From Rhodoplanes serenus (GTDB lineage Bacteria; Pseudomonadota; Alphaproteobacteria; Rhizobiales; Xanthobacteraceae), in assembly GCA_945893145.1 (NCBI GenBank), contig CAMDDZ010000001.1, positions 62,001 to 126,000 on the forward strand: 64,000 nucleotides of DNA, in the 5' to 3' direction. Below, piece by piece: positions 51,243-59,405 of the stretch. The notes below the pieces were generated by a model, which was not told where the DNA came from, did not search any database, and worked only from the letters and a program-made list of their open reading frames with translations. The translations under genes and the position numbers were made by a program. The stretch's first letter is position 1. Each line of letters starts with the position of its first letter.

Positions 51243-52103
51243 ATGCATCTTGCCAGCTACAACATTCGCGGTCGCGCGAGCTTTGGCGTCGTGGTGGGCG
51301 AGGGGATCGTCGATCTGCGGCCCAGGATGGCGCCTCGCTTCCAGTCGGTGCTGGACCTGCTGCGCGCCGGCGCGCTGGCGGAAGCCAAGGCGGTGGTGGC
51401 GAGCGTGCGGCCCGATTTTGCGCTGTCGGAGGCTGAACTGCTGCCGCCGGTGCCGGGCGGCGAAAAGATTCTCTGCATCGGCGTCAATTACGCCAACCGC
51501 GATGCCGAGCTGACCTCGGCCGGTGGCAACGAGGCGGCGAAATATCCGAGCATGTTCTTCAAGCCGCCCAACGCGCTGGTGGCGCATAACGCGCCGATCA
51601 TGCGGCCGCTCGAGTCCGAGCAGCTCGAATACGAAGGCGAGATCGCGCTTGTCATTGGCAAGACCGGCCGGCGCATTCCGAAGGAACGGGCGCTCGAATA
51701 CGTCGGCGCCATTACGATGTGCAACGAAGGCACGATCCGCGATTGGATCCGGCACGGCCGCTTCAATGTCACGCAGGGCAAGGCCTGGGACTCAAGCGGC
51801 AGCATCGGTCCCTGGATGACGACCGATGTGGATCTGACCAAGCCGTTGCGCATCACGTGCAGGATCAACGGCACGGTCACGCAAGACGACACCACCGAAA
51901 GCATGATTTTCAAATTCGTGGACATCCTGTCCTACGTATCGATCTTCATGACGCTGAAGCCCGGCGACATCATCGCGACCGGCACGCCGATCAAGCTCGG
52001 GCCGAAGTCCGACACGCCACGCTGGCTCAAGGCCGGCGACGTGTTTGAGATGACGGTCGCGGAAATCGGCACGCTGCGCAATGTCGTGGCCGACGAGACA
52101 TAA
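51243..52103 (+). CDS. fumarylacetoacetate hydrolase-family protein (HpaG/5-oxopent-3-ene-tricarboxylate decarboxylase-like)
   Basis: 286 aa from ATG 51243. Metal site residues Glu131 and Glu133 in LEYEGEIALVIGKTGR; the third acid, Asp in most members (NDVSARD), is Glu162 here in MCNEGTIRDW. The C-terminal GDIIATGTPIKLG is typical. This fold catalyses C-C hydrolysis, decarboxylation or isomerisation after meta-cleavage. It is divergent from hpaD, about 120 bp apart, and followed by an SDR and aroE. The replaced metal ligand makes the exact reaction uncertain. Confidence 0.86.
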   Translation: MHLASYNIRGRASFGVVVGEGIVDLRPRMAPRFQSVLDLLRAGALAEAKAVVASVRPDFALSEAELLPPVPGGEKILCIGVNYANRDAELTSAGGNEAAKYPSMFFKPPNALVAHNAPIMRPLESEQLEYEGEIALVIGKTGRRIPKERALEYVGAITMCNEGTIRDWIRHGRFNVTQGKAWDSSGSIGPWMTTDVDLTKPLRITCRINGTVTQDDTTESMIFKFVDILSYVSIFMTLKPGDIIATGTPIKLGPKSDTPRWLKAGDVFEMTVAEIGTLRNVVADET

Positions 52104-52123
52104 CCAAAGTTTGGGAGAGAAAC

Positions 52124-52909
52124 ATGCCTGGTGAGTTTCAAGGAAAAATCGTCGTTGTGACTGGCGGCAGCCGCGGCATCGGCCGTTCAATTGCGGCCGC
52201 GTTCGCGCGCGAGGGCGCGCAGACCGTGATCGCGTCCCATTCGGACGCCAATCTGGCGTCGGCCGCCAAGACAATCGCGCAATCCGGCGCGACGCCGGTG
52301 ACGGTGGCGGCCGATCTGCGCACGCTCGAAGGCGTGCAGAAGCTGTTCGAGGCCGTGAAGGCCAAGTTCAACAAGTGCGACATCCTGGTGAACTCGGCCG
52401 GTGCGACGCGGGCCGGCAACTTCGTCGATCTGCCCGATGACGCCTGGATGGATGGCTATTCGCTCAAGCTGTTCGGCTGCGTGCGGGCCTGTCGCCTGTT
52501 CTGGCCGATGCTCAAGGTCGCCAACGGCCATGTGGTCAACATCGGTGGTGGCGCGGCGCGGTCGCCCGGCGCGGACTTCACCATCGGCGCTTCAGTCAAC
52601 GCCGCGATGGGCAATTTCTCCAAGGGCCTGTCGCAGCTCGGCAAGCGCGACGGCGTCAACGTCAACGTGATCCATCCGGGCGCGACCGAGACGGAGCGTT
52701 TCGAGGAGTTGATCGCGCAGCGCTCCAAGGCCTCCGGCAAGACCTCGGACGAATTGCGCAAGGAGGCGACCGTCAAGGATGGGCTGCGCCGTCTCGGCAA
52801 GCCCGAAGACATCGCCGAGCTCACATTGTTCCTGTGCTCCGAGAAGGGCCGTCACATTCAGGGCACGGCCATCGCGGTCGATGGCGGCTCGACCATCGGG
52901 TATTACTGA
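52124..52909 (+). CDS. SDR-fold protein lacking the catalytic Tyr/Lys
   Basis: 261 aa, GGGAGA ribosome-binding site. Cofactor motif VTGGSRGIGRSIAAAFAREG and NSAGAT are normal. At the active site, where Y-x3-K is expected, the sequence reads GGGAARSPGADFTIGASVNAAM: no Tyr or Lys occupies the aligned positions, and Ser of the tetrad is also absent. The fold and NAD(P) binding are kept. It may bind rather than reduce, or use another mechanism. The start overlaps nothing; it lies 20 bp after the FAH-fold gene and 34 bp before aroE. Confidence 0.85.
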   Translation: MPGEFQGKIVVVTGGSRGIGRSIAAAFAREGAQTVIASHSDANLASAAKTIAQSGATPVTVAADLRTLEGVQKLFEAVKAKFNKCDILVNSAGATRAGNFVDLPDDAWMDGYSLKLFGCVRACRLFWPMLKVANGHVVNIGGGAARSPGADFTIGASVNAAMGNFSKGLSQLGKRDGVNVNVIHPGATETERFEELIAQRSKASGKTSDELRKEATVKDGLRRLGKPEDIAELTLFLCSEKGRHIQGTAIAVDGGSTIGYY

Positions 52910-52943
52910 GCGCGTCGCATTCTGCGAACGCAGGTGAGCAACA

Positions 52944-53810
52944 ATGGCTGAAGGCGTGCGCGCCGCATGCGTGATCGGCTGGCCGATCAAGCATTCGCGC
53001 TCGCCGCTGATCCACGGCTATTGGATCAAGCTTCACAAGCTTGCCGCCGAATACCGTCAGGAGGCCATTGCGCCGGAGGTGGTTGCGGATTTTTTCGCGC
53101 ATCTCTCCGAGCGCGGCTATGTCGGCTGCAACGTGACGCTGCCGCACAAGGAGGCAGCGCTCGCCGCCTCCGAGCCGGACGATCGTGCGCGTGCGGTCGG
53201 CGCGGCGAATACGCTGTGGCTCGCCGGCGGGCGTCTGCACTCGACCAACACCGACGTCGAAGGCTTCACCGCCAATCTTGATGCGGCGGTGCCCGGTTGG
53301 GACCGGTCGCCAATTGCGGCGCCAGTTGAACCGGGTGAAGCTGTGGTCTTGGGCTCGGGCGGCTCGGCGCGGGCGATCGTGTATGGACTGATCGAGCGGG
53401 AGTTTCGTCACATCCACGTCGTCAACCGCACCCCGGAACGGGCGCAGGCGCTGCGGGAGCGGTTCGGTCCTGCGGTGCAGCCGGCGCATTGGGGTGCGCT
53501 GCCGCATCTGCTCAGCCGGGCCGGCCTGGTGGTCAACACCACTTCGCTCGGCATGACCGGGCAACCGCCGCTTGCGATTGATCTTTCGCCGCTCGCCGCC
53601 GATGCGGTGGTGGCCGATCTGGTCTATGCCCCGCTCGAAACGCCGCTGTTGGCGGCCGCTCGCGCCCGGGGGCTGCGGACCGCCGATGGGCTCGGAATGC
53701 TGCTGCATCAAGCGGTGCGGGGCTTTTCCCTGTGGTTTGGGGTGCGGCCGGAGGTGACGGCCGAACTGCGGGCGATCATCGAAGCCGATCTTGTGAAGGA
53801 TCGGGAATAG
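52944..53810 (+). CDS. aroE: shikimate/quinate dehydrogenase AroE-type
   Basis: 288 aa. Substrate Ser residues in IKHSRSPLIHGYW, catalytic Lys in NVTLPHKEAAL, Asp in NTDVEGFTAN, nucleotide motif VVLGSGGSARAIVYGL and the NRTPER loop that selects NADP. C-terminal GLGMLLHQAVRGFSLWFG. It could be the biosynthetic enzyme or a catabolic shikimate/quinate dehydrogenase: its place behind FAH-fold and SDR genes in a degradative region favours the latter. Without a second copy to compare the question is open. Confidence 0.87.
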   Translation: MAEGVRAACVIGWPIKHSRSPLIHGYWIKLHKLAAEYRQEAIAPEVVADFFAHLSERGYVGCNVTLPHKEAALAASEPDDRARAVGAANTLWLAGGRLHSTNTDVEGFTANLDAAVPGWDRSPIAAPVEPGEAVVLGSGGSARAIVYGLIEREFRHIHVVNRTPERAQALRERFGPAVQPAHWGALPHLLSRAGLVVNTTSLGMTGQPPLAIDLSPLAADAVVADLVYAPLETPLLAAARARGLRTADGLGMLLHQAVRGFSLWFGVRPEVTAELRAIIEADLVKDRE

Positions 53811-53902
53811 GCCTCGGGCGTTGGGGTTTCACGACTGGGGCGAAAGTTCTACGCTTTGCCCGTGCTGGCTGAACGCCGGCCAACTTCCAGGGAGGATTTC
53901 CG

Positions 53903-54520
53903 ATGCAACTTGTCACAAGGCGCGCCTTGGGCGCGGCCGGACTGGCGCTCATTCTCGCGACCTCGACCGCGTGGGGGCAGGCACCCACGCGCGTTCGTGG
54001 CACGATTGAAAAAGTCGATGGCAATACGCTGACGATCAAGTCGCGGACCGGCGAAAGCCTGACCGTGAAGCTTGCCGACCCGCTCCGCGTCAACGCCATG
54101 GTCAAGGGGTCGCTCGCCGACATCAAGGAAGGCTCGTTCATCGGCGTGTCGGCCATGCCGATGCCGGACGGCACGCAAAAGGCCTATGCGATCCACATCT
54201 TCTCGGATGCGCAGAAGGGCGTGGTCGCTGACCGATTCGATCCGAGCTGGGATAACCGGCCCGGCAGCACCATGACCAACGCCAACGTGGCGACCACGGT
54301 CACCGGCACCGACGGCCAGAACATCCTGGTCAAGTACAAGGACGGCGAGAAGAAAGTGCTCGTACCAGCCGGCATCCCGATCGCGAAATATGCGCCGGGC
54401 ACTGCCGCTGACCTCAAGGTCGGCGCCAAGATCTTCATTGGCGCCGCCAAGAAGGAAGCCGACGGAACGTTCTCCGCGCCGAATATCGCGGTCGGCCGCG
54501 ATATCGATCCGCCGCAGTAA
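53903..54520 (+). CDS. exported beta-rich protein, DUF5666-like (copy 1)
   Basis: 205 aa, GGGAGGA upstream, signal peptide ends at TAWGQ. The mature part opens RVRGTIEKVDGNTLTIKS and continues with repeated strand-turn-strand units (TVKLADPLRV, ILVKYKDGEKKVLVPAGIPI). It resembles OB-like DUF5666 barrels. It is sometimes annotated as a metal transporter component in databases, but no membrane segment supports that. Its paralogue is the next gene, each followed by its own terminator. Function unknown; likely periplasmic. Confidence 0.75.
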   Translation: MQLVTRRALGAAGLALILATSTAWGQAPTRVRGTIEKVDGNTLTIKSRTGESLTVKLADPLRVNAMVKGSLADIKEGSFIGVSAMPMPDGTQKAYAIHIFSDAQKGVVADRFDPSWDNRPGSTMTNANVATTVTGTDGQNILVKYKDGEKKVLVPAGIPIAKYAPGTAADLKVGAKIFIGAAKKEADGTFSAPNIAVGRDIDPPQ

Positions 54521-54569
54521 GCGGCCGCACCTTATCCGTCTGGCGTAATCCACGCCCGGCGTTTCGTTT

Positions 54570-54600
54570 GCGCGCCGTTGCCATGCGACGGCGCGCTTTT
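54570..54600 (+). terminator. rho-independent terminator
   Basis: 9-bp stem GCGCGCCGT / ACGGCGCGC with a nine-base loop, followed by TTTT. It separates the two paralogues and lies 19 bp before the second start codon. Confidence 0.75.
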
Positions 54601-54618
54601 CACTCAGGGAGGAAAAAG

Positions 54619-55230
54619 ATGACAGCGGTAACGAAAATTCTGCTCGCGGGGGCGATCCTCGTGGCGTCGTGTGCCGCGTTGCCGGCACAGCAGGCGCAGA
54701 CTCAGCGTCTTCGTGGCACCATCGCAAAGGTCGAAGGCAACGTGCTCACGCTCAAGCCGGCAACCGGCGACAACGTCACGCTGACGCTGACCGGCAACGC
54801 GATGGTGGTCGCGGTCGTGAAGGCGAGCCTGGCCGACATCAAGGAAGGCACCTTCCTCGGCAGCGCCGCAATGCCGCAGCCGGATGGCAGCCAGCGCGCC
54901 CTTGAGGTGCATATTTTCCCGGAGCAGATGCGCGGCACCGGAGAAGGGCACAGGCCTTATGCGCCAGTCGCCAACAGCACCATGACCAACGGCACGTCGG
55001 GTGCGGCTGTGACGGGTGTCGATGGTTCGACCCTCGTGGTCAAGTACAAGGACGGCGAGAAGAAGATCGTCGTGCCGCCGGGCGTGCCGATCGTCCGCTA
55101 CGAGATCGGCAGTGCGGCTGACTTGAAGCCCGGCGCGAATTTCACGGTGCTGGCTGCGACCAAGAAAGCCGACGGCACGTTTGAGGCCGCGCGCATCAAC
55201 GTCGGCCGCGACGGCGTCGTGCCGCAGTAA
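54619..55230 (+). CDS. exported beta-rich protein, DUF5666-like (copy 2)
   Basis: 203 aa from ATG 54619 (GGGAGGA upstream); the longer in-frame start overlaps the terminator. Signal peptide ends PAQQA. The same plan as copy 1: RLRGTIAKVEGNVLTLKP, SLADIKEGTFLGSAAMPQPDG, VVKYKDGEKKIVVPPGVPI and final INVGRDGVVPQ. Tandem duplication is clear, with the shared VKYKDGEKK block. Function unknown. Confidence 0.75.
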   Translation: MTAVTKILLAGAILVASCAALPAQQAQTQRLRGTIAKVEGNVLTLKPATGDNVTLTLTGNAMVVAVVKASLADIKEGTFLGSAAMPQPDGSQRALEVHIFPEQMRGTGEGHRPYAPVANSTMTNGTSGAAVTGVDGSTLVVKYKDGEKKIVVPPGVPIVRYEIGSAADLKPGANFTVLAATKKADGTFEAARINVGRDGVVPQ

Positions 55231-55260
55231 TTCTGCGCGATTGGGATGACATTTCATGCT

Positions 55261-55289
55261 GCGGCGGCGCGAAAGTGCCGCCGCTTTTT
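55261..55289 (+). terminator. strong rho-independent terminator
   Basis: A 10-bp stem GCGGCGGCGC / GTGCCGCCGC closes a GAAA tetraloop, followed by TTTTTATT. Marks the end of the preceding gene. Confidence 0.9.
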
Positions 55290-55413
55290 ATTGATTTTGT
55301 TGCCGGTCTATCAACCACCTCGGCAGCCGGTGCCGAACCGTCCGCGAACCTCGCGCGACCCATGGAAGACGGGCGGACAGGCCGGCTTGCGCCGGATATG
55401 AACCACCGCAGCC

Positions 55414-55460
55414 CCGGGAAGGGATCGCGCGTCGTGGCTGCCGTGACGAACCCTTCCCGG
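55414..55460. promoter_or_regulatory. inverted repeat upstream of cyanate operon, possible activator site
   Basis: CCGGGAAGGG (55414-55423) and CCCTTCCCGG (55451-55460) are perfect 10-bp inverted arms separated by 27 bp. It lies about 175 bp upstream of the sigma-54 promoter, a usual distance for an enhancer-type activator, though it could also be a transcript hairpin. No T run follows. Confidence 0.4.
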
Positions 55461-55633
55461 CTCTTCTCTTCGAGCAACTCCAGCCGGATAAGCGGCCGCC
55501 TGATTTTGCGGCAGACCGATAAAACTTCAGGCAGCTGCCCAAGAAGCGGGCGATTTGTCCTCCTTCTTCCCCCTCCTGCATACAAAAGGCACGGATTTCT
55601 CAGGCGAATTATGCCGCAGGGGAAAACTCGCGC

Positions 55634-55653
55634 TTGGCACGCGCATTGCAAAT
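55634..55653 (+). promoter_or_regulatory. sigma-54 (RpoN) promoter of cyanate operon
   Basis: TTGGCACG-CGCA-TTGCAAAT matches the -24/-12 consensus (YTGGCACG-N4-TTGCW) at every position. The GG (55636-55637) and GC (55648-55649) doublets have the required 12-base spacing. Expected transcription start is near 55661, giving a leader of about 45 bases to the ATG at 55705. It implies control by RpoN and an enhancer-binding protein such as NtrC, fitting cyanate as nitrogen source. Confidence 0.88.
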
Positions 55654-55704
55654 TTACCGCCGTCACGCCCGCCAGCACGCGGGCGTCAACGATGGGGCGC
55701 GCCA

Positions 55705-57090
55705 ATGTCAACGTTCGACAATCCTTTCGATTCCAAGCGCAGGCTGAGCAGCTTGGGCTGTAGCTGCGGGCGCCACATCGACGAAACCGAGCATCAGCGG
55801 GACGCGCAGTTGCGTTGCGCGCCGGTGGAAAGTCAGAGCGAAGAGAAGCGCTACCAGGGCGTGGTCGCCTCCGCGGTGATGCGCGCGATGTTTCCCAAGG
55901 ACGCGGCGCGGCGCGCGTTCCTGAAATCGGTCGGCGCTTCGACCGCGCTTGCCGCGGTCTCGCAATTCTTCCCGATCGGCGCCGCAACTGAAGTGTTCGC
56001 GCAGGGCGGGCCGCTCGAGAAGAAGGACCTCAAGGTCGGCTTCATCCCGATCACCTGCGGCACGCCGATCATCATGGCGCAGCCGATGGGCTTCTATGCC
56101 AAGCACGGTCTCAACGTCGAAGTGATCAAGACCGCCGGCTGGGCGGTGATCCGTGACAAGACGATCAACAAGGAATACGACGCCGCCCACATGCTCTCGC
56201 CGATGCCGCTCGCGATCACGTTGGGCTCCGGCTCCAACGCAATTCCCTATACGGCTCCGGCGATCGAGAACATCAACGGACAGGCCATCACGCTCGCGAT
56301 CAAGCACAAGGACAAGCGCGATCCGAAGCAGTGGAAGGGCTTTAAGTTCGCGGTGCCGTTCGACTACTCGATGCACAATTACCTGCTGCGCTATTACCTG
56401 GCGGAGCACGGTCTCGATCCCGACACCGACGTTCAGATTCGCTCGGTGCCGCCGCCGGAAATGGTCGCCAACCTGCGCGCCGACAATCTCGATGGTTTCC
56501 TCGGTCCCGATCCGATGAACCAGCGCGCGGTGTTCGATGGCGTCGGCTTCATTCACATTCTGTCGAAGGACATTTGGGAAGGCCATCCGTGCTGCGTGTT
56601 CGCGGCGTCGAAGGAGTTCGTCACCGGTTCACCCAACACCTACGCGGCTCTGCTGAAGTCGATCATCGACGCGACCGCCTTCGCCACCAAAGCGGAGAAC
56701 AGAAAGCAGATCGCTGAAGCCATTGCGCCGGCGAACTATCTGAACCAGCCCGTCACGGTGTTGGAGCAGATTCTGACCGGCACCTTCGCCGATGGTCTCG
56801 GCAACATTCAGAAGGTCCCGAACCGCGTCGACTTCGATCCGTTCCCCTGGCAGTCGTTTGCGGTCTGGATCATGACCCAGATGAAGCGCTGGGGTCAGCT
56901 CAAGGGCGACGTCGACTACGCCAAGGTGGCGAACGAGGTGTTCCTCGCCACCGACACCGCCAGGCTGATGAAGGAGGTGGGCCTCACGCCGCCCGCCGCC
57001 ACGACGAAGACCTTCGTGGTGATGGGCAAGACCTTCGATCCGGCGAAGCCCGAGGATTACATCAAGAGCTTCGCCATCAAGCGGGCATGA
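55705..57090 (+). CDS. cyanate/nitrate-type ABC transporter substrate-binding protein (CynA/NrtA-like)
   Basis: 461 aa from ATG 55705. The first ~68 residues are an unusual polar extension with Cys in LGCSCGRH (residues 19 and 21) and Cys38. A twin-arginine motif follows (ARRAFLKSVGAS, Arg69-Arg70), cut near VFAQ (residue 100). The mature CmpA/NrtA fold shows VGFIPITCGTPIIMAQPMGFYAKHGL, KFAVPFDYSMHNYLLRYYL, and GPDPMNQRAVFDGVGFIH. Permease, ATPase and cyanase genes follow at once, so cyanate is the likely ligand. Confidence 0.88.
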   Translation: MSTFDNPFDSKRRLSSLGCSCGRHIDETEHQRDAQLRCAPVESQSEEKRYQGVVASAVMRAMFPKDAARRAFLKSVGASTALAAVSQFFPIGAATEVFAQGGPLEKKDLKVGFIPITCGTPIIMAQPMGFYAKHGLNVEVIKTAGWAVIRDKTINKEYDAAHMLSPMPLAITLGSGSNAIPYTAPAIENINGQAITLAIKHKDKRDPKQWKGFKFAVPFDYSMHNYLLRYYLAEHGLDPDTDVQIRSVPPPEMVANLRADNLDGFLGPDPMNQRAVFDGVGFIHILSKDIWEGHPCCVFAASKEFVTGSPNTYAALLKSIIDATAFATKAENRKQIAEAIAPANYLNQPVTVLEQILTGTFADGLGNIQKVPNRVDFDPFPWQSFAVWIMTQMKRWGQLKGDVDYAKVANEVFLATDTARLMKEVGLTPPAATTKTFVVMGKTFDPAKPEDYIKSFAIKRA

Positions 57091-57109
57091 CGCCGACGAA
57101 AGCCACGCC

Positions 57110-57949
57110 ATGACCCACTCATTGACGCTGCGCGCCGCTCTGGTTTCGGTATCGATCCTGGTCGTGTTCCTGCTGGCGTGGCACCTTGCCACCCGCGGCA
57201 CCAGCGCGGTCCAGCAGATGGACCCGGAATACGCCAAGCTGATGGGCCTCACCGCCACGCAGGGCAAATCCGCCATGCCGGGGCCGCTCGATGTCGGCGC
57301 CAAGCTCTGGGAGCATTTGCGGCGGCCGTTCTACGACAACGGGCCGAACGACAAGGGCGTCGGCATTCAGCTCGCCTATTCGATCGCGCGCGTCGCGCTC
57401 GGCTATCTGCTGGCGGTCGCCTTCGCGCTGCCAATTGGATTCCTGATCGGCATGTCGCCACTGATGAACCGCGCGCTCGATCCGTTCATCCAGGTGCTCA
57501 AACCGATCTCGCCGCTCGCCTGGATGCCGCTCGCGCTCTACACCATCAAGGACTCCGGCCTCTCGTCGATCTTCGTGATCTTCATTTGCTCGCTATGGCC
57601 GATGATGATCAACACGGCGTTCGGCGTCGCATCCGTGCGGCGCGAATGGCTGAACGTCGCCAAGACACTCGAGGTCGGCACCTTCCGCCGCGCCTTCACC
57701 ATCATCCTGCCGGCGGCGGCGCCGACCATCCTGACCGGCATGCGCATCTCGATCGGGATCGCCTGGCTGGTGATTGTCGCGGCCGAAATGCTCGTCGGCG
57801 GCACCGGCATCGGCTATTTCGTGTGGAACGAGTGGAACAACCTGTCGATCACCAACGTGATCAACGCCATCCTGCTGATCGGCGTGGTCGGCATGCTGCT
57901 CGACCTGCTGCTCGCGCGGGCGACCAAGCTCGTGACGTTCCCGGAATAG
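57110..57949 (+). CDS. cyanate/nitrate-type ABC transporter permease (CynB/NrtB-like)
   Basis: 279 aa with six membrane helices. The EAA loop appears as EWLNVAKTLEVGTFRRAFTIILPAAAPTILTGMRISIG. Family blocks GYLLAVAFALPIGFLIGMSPLMNRALDPFIQVLKPISPLAWMPLAL. It forms the channel as a homodimer. Start is 19 bp after the binding-protein stop. Confidence 0.92.
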   Translation: MTHSLTLRAALVSVSILVVFLLAWHLATRGTSAVQQMDPEYAKLMGLTATQGKSAMPGPLDVGAKLWEHLRRPFYDNGPNDKGVGIQLAYSIARVALGYLLAVAFALPIGFLIGMSPLMNRALDPFIQVLKPISPLAWMPLALYTIKDSGLSSIFVIFICSLWPMMINTAFGVASVRREWLNVAKTLEVGTFRRAFTIILPAAAPTILTGMRISIGIAWLVIVAAEMLVGGTGIGYFVWNEWNNLSITNVINAILLIGVVGMLLDLLLARATKLVTFPE

Positions 57950-57953
57950 CACC

Positions 57954-58862
57954 ATGACGCAGAAGTTCATCTCCATCGAAGGCATCGCCAAACGCTTCCC
58001 GGCGGCGAGCGGCGGCATCACGACCGTGTTCGAGGATCTGTGGCTGTCGATGCAACGCGGCGAGTTCACCTGCATCATCGGGCATTCCGGCTGCGGCAAG
58101 ACCACCGTGCTCAACATCCTGGCTGGTCTCGATGAAACGTCGTCCGGCGCCGTCATCGTCGACAATCAGGCGATCGAAGGCCCGAGCCTCGACCGCGCCG
58201 TGATCTTCCAGACCCACGCGCTGCTGCCCTGGCTCACCGTGATGGGCAACGTCAGCTACGCGGTGTCGTCGAAATGGCGCAATTGGAAGACACCGCGGGT
58301 GCGCGAGCGGGCGCAGAAGTTCATCGATCTCGTCGGCCTCAACGGCGCCGAGAGCAAGCGTCCGGCCGAGCTCTCCGGCGGCATGAAGCAGCGCGTCGGC
58401 ATCGCCCGCGCGCTGTCGATCGAGCCGAAGATCATGCTGATGGACGAGCCGTTCTCGGCGCTCGATGCGCTGACGCGCGGCACGTTGCAGGATGAGGTCC
58501 GCCGCATCTGCCAGGAGACCGACCAGACCGTTTTCATGATCACCCACGACGTCGACGAGGCGATCTATCTCGCCGACCGCATCGTGCTGATGACCAACGG
58601 TCCGGGCGCGGTGGTTGCGGAAATTGTCGAGAACCCGCTGCCGAAAGAGCGCAAGCGCCATGAGGTGCACAAGCACCCGCTGTTTTATCCGGTGCGCAAC
58701 CACATCATCGATTTCTTGGTGAGCCGCTCCAAGAGCTTTGCGCAGGAGATGCGCGGCCGCCACGACCCGCGCCATGTGCCGACGGTGCGTCCGGGCACGG
58801 AGCCGGTCGTCGTCACGGACAGCAACGTGTTGCGGCTCGGTGGCCACACCGCAGCCCACTAA
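57954..58862 (+). CDS. cyanate/nitrate-type ABC transporter ATPase (CynD/NrtD-like)
   Basis: 302 aa. Walker A GHSGCGKTT, signature LSGGMKQRVGIARAL, Walker B ILMDEPFSALD, H-loop MITHDVDEAIYLADRI. The C-terminal ~60 residues beyond the core (KHEVHKHPLFYPVRNHIIDFL) are a usual NrtD-type tail, longer here. Start four bases after the permease stop. Confidence 0.93.
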   Translation: MTQKFISIEGIAKRFPAASGGITTVFEDLWLSMQRGEFTCIIGHSGCGKTTVLNILAGLDETSSGAVIVDNQAIEGPSLDRAVIFQTHALLPWLTVMGNVSYAVSSKWRNWKTPRVRERAQKFIDLVGLNGAESKRPAELSGGMKQRVGIARALSIEPKIMLMDEPFSALDALTRGTLQDEVRRICQETDQTVFMITHDVDEAIYLADRIVLMTNGPGAVVAEIVENPLPKERKRHEVHKHPLFYPVRNHIIDFLVSRSKSFAQEMRGRHDPRHVPTVRPGTEPVVVTDSNVLRLGGHTAAH

Positions 58863-58890
58863 GTCTTTCGAACCAAGCTGGGAGGTTAAG

Positions 58891-59379
58891 ATGAAGCGCG
58901 TGGACTTGACGGAAAAACTTCTCGACATCAAGCGCGAGAAGGGCTGGACCTGGAAATATATCTGCGAACAGATCGGCGGCATGTCGCCGGTGATGATCAC
59001 CGGCGCACTCCTCGGCAATCACAAGCTGACCAAGCCGCAGGCGGCCGCCGCCGCCAAGCTGTTCGGCCTCTCGACGACCGAGCAGACCATGCTCAACGAG
59101 GTGCCGATGCGCGCCGAAGGCGTCACGATGCCGCCGACCGATCCGCTGATCTATCGCTTTTACGAGCTGGTGCTGGTCAACGGCGCGGCCTGGAAGGAGT
59201 TGATCCAGGAGGAGTTCGGCGACGGCATCATGTCGGCGATCGACTTCGATATGACGATGGAGCGCCTGCCCGATCCGAAGGGCGACCGCGTCAAGATCGC
59301 GATGTCCGGAAAATTCCTGCCGTTCAAGTATTACGGCGCGACCGGCAACGCGCAGGCGTACGGATACAAGGAAGAGTAA
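58891..59379 (+). CDS. cynS: cyanase CynS
   Basis: 162 aa from ATG 58891 with GGGAGG upstream (E. coli enzyme 156 aa). Cyanase converts cyanate and bicarbonate to carbamate, which gives ammonia and CO2, as a homodecamer. Catalytic residues align as Arg89, Glu92 and Ser115 (RFYELVLVNG and GIMSAIDFDM); their spacing of 3 and 23 equals that of Arg96, Glu99, Ser122 in E. coli. N-terminal helix-turn-helix-like LTEKLLDIKREKGWTWKYICEQIGG is normal. It is the last gene of a four-gene operon. Confidence 0.97.
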   Translation: MKRVDLTEKLLDIKREKGWTWKYICEQIGGMSPVMITGALLGNHKLTKPQAAAAAKLFGLSTTEQTMLNEVPMRAEGVTMPPTDPLIYRFYELVLVNGAAWKELIQEEFGDGIMSAIDFDMTMERLPDPKGDRVKIAMSGKFLPFKYYGATGNAQAYGYKEE

Positions 59380-59405
59380 GTCGTAGCGGAGCGGCACACT
59401 CGCTC

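Larger units (their letters stand above)
55290..55704 (+). other. 415-bp non-coding upstream region of the cyanate operon
   Basis: No ORF here is supportable: candidate frames on both strands lack family features and cross the terminator. It holds an inverted repeat at 55414-55460, the sigma-54 promoter at 55634-55653 and about 50 bp of leader to the first start codon. No classical NtrC site (TGCACC-N5-GGTGCA) was found by eye. Confidence 0.7.

Noticed and set aside
52944-53810. Firm call as the biosynthetic aroE
   Set aside because: Residues fit, but the neighbours are degradative; both roles are possible, so the physiological role is left open.
55275-55763. 162-codon rightward ORF upstream of the cyanate operon
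   Set aside because: Starts inside a terminator stem, has no ribosome-binding site or family features, and covers the sigma-54 promoter.
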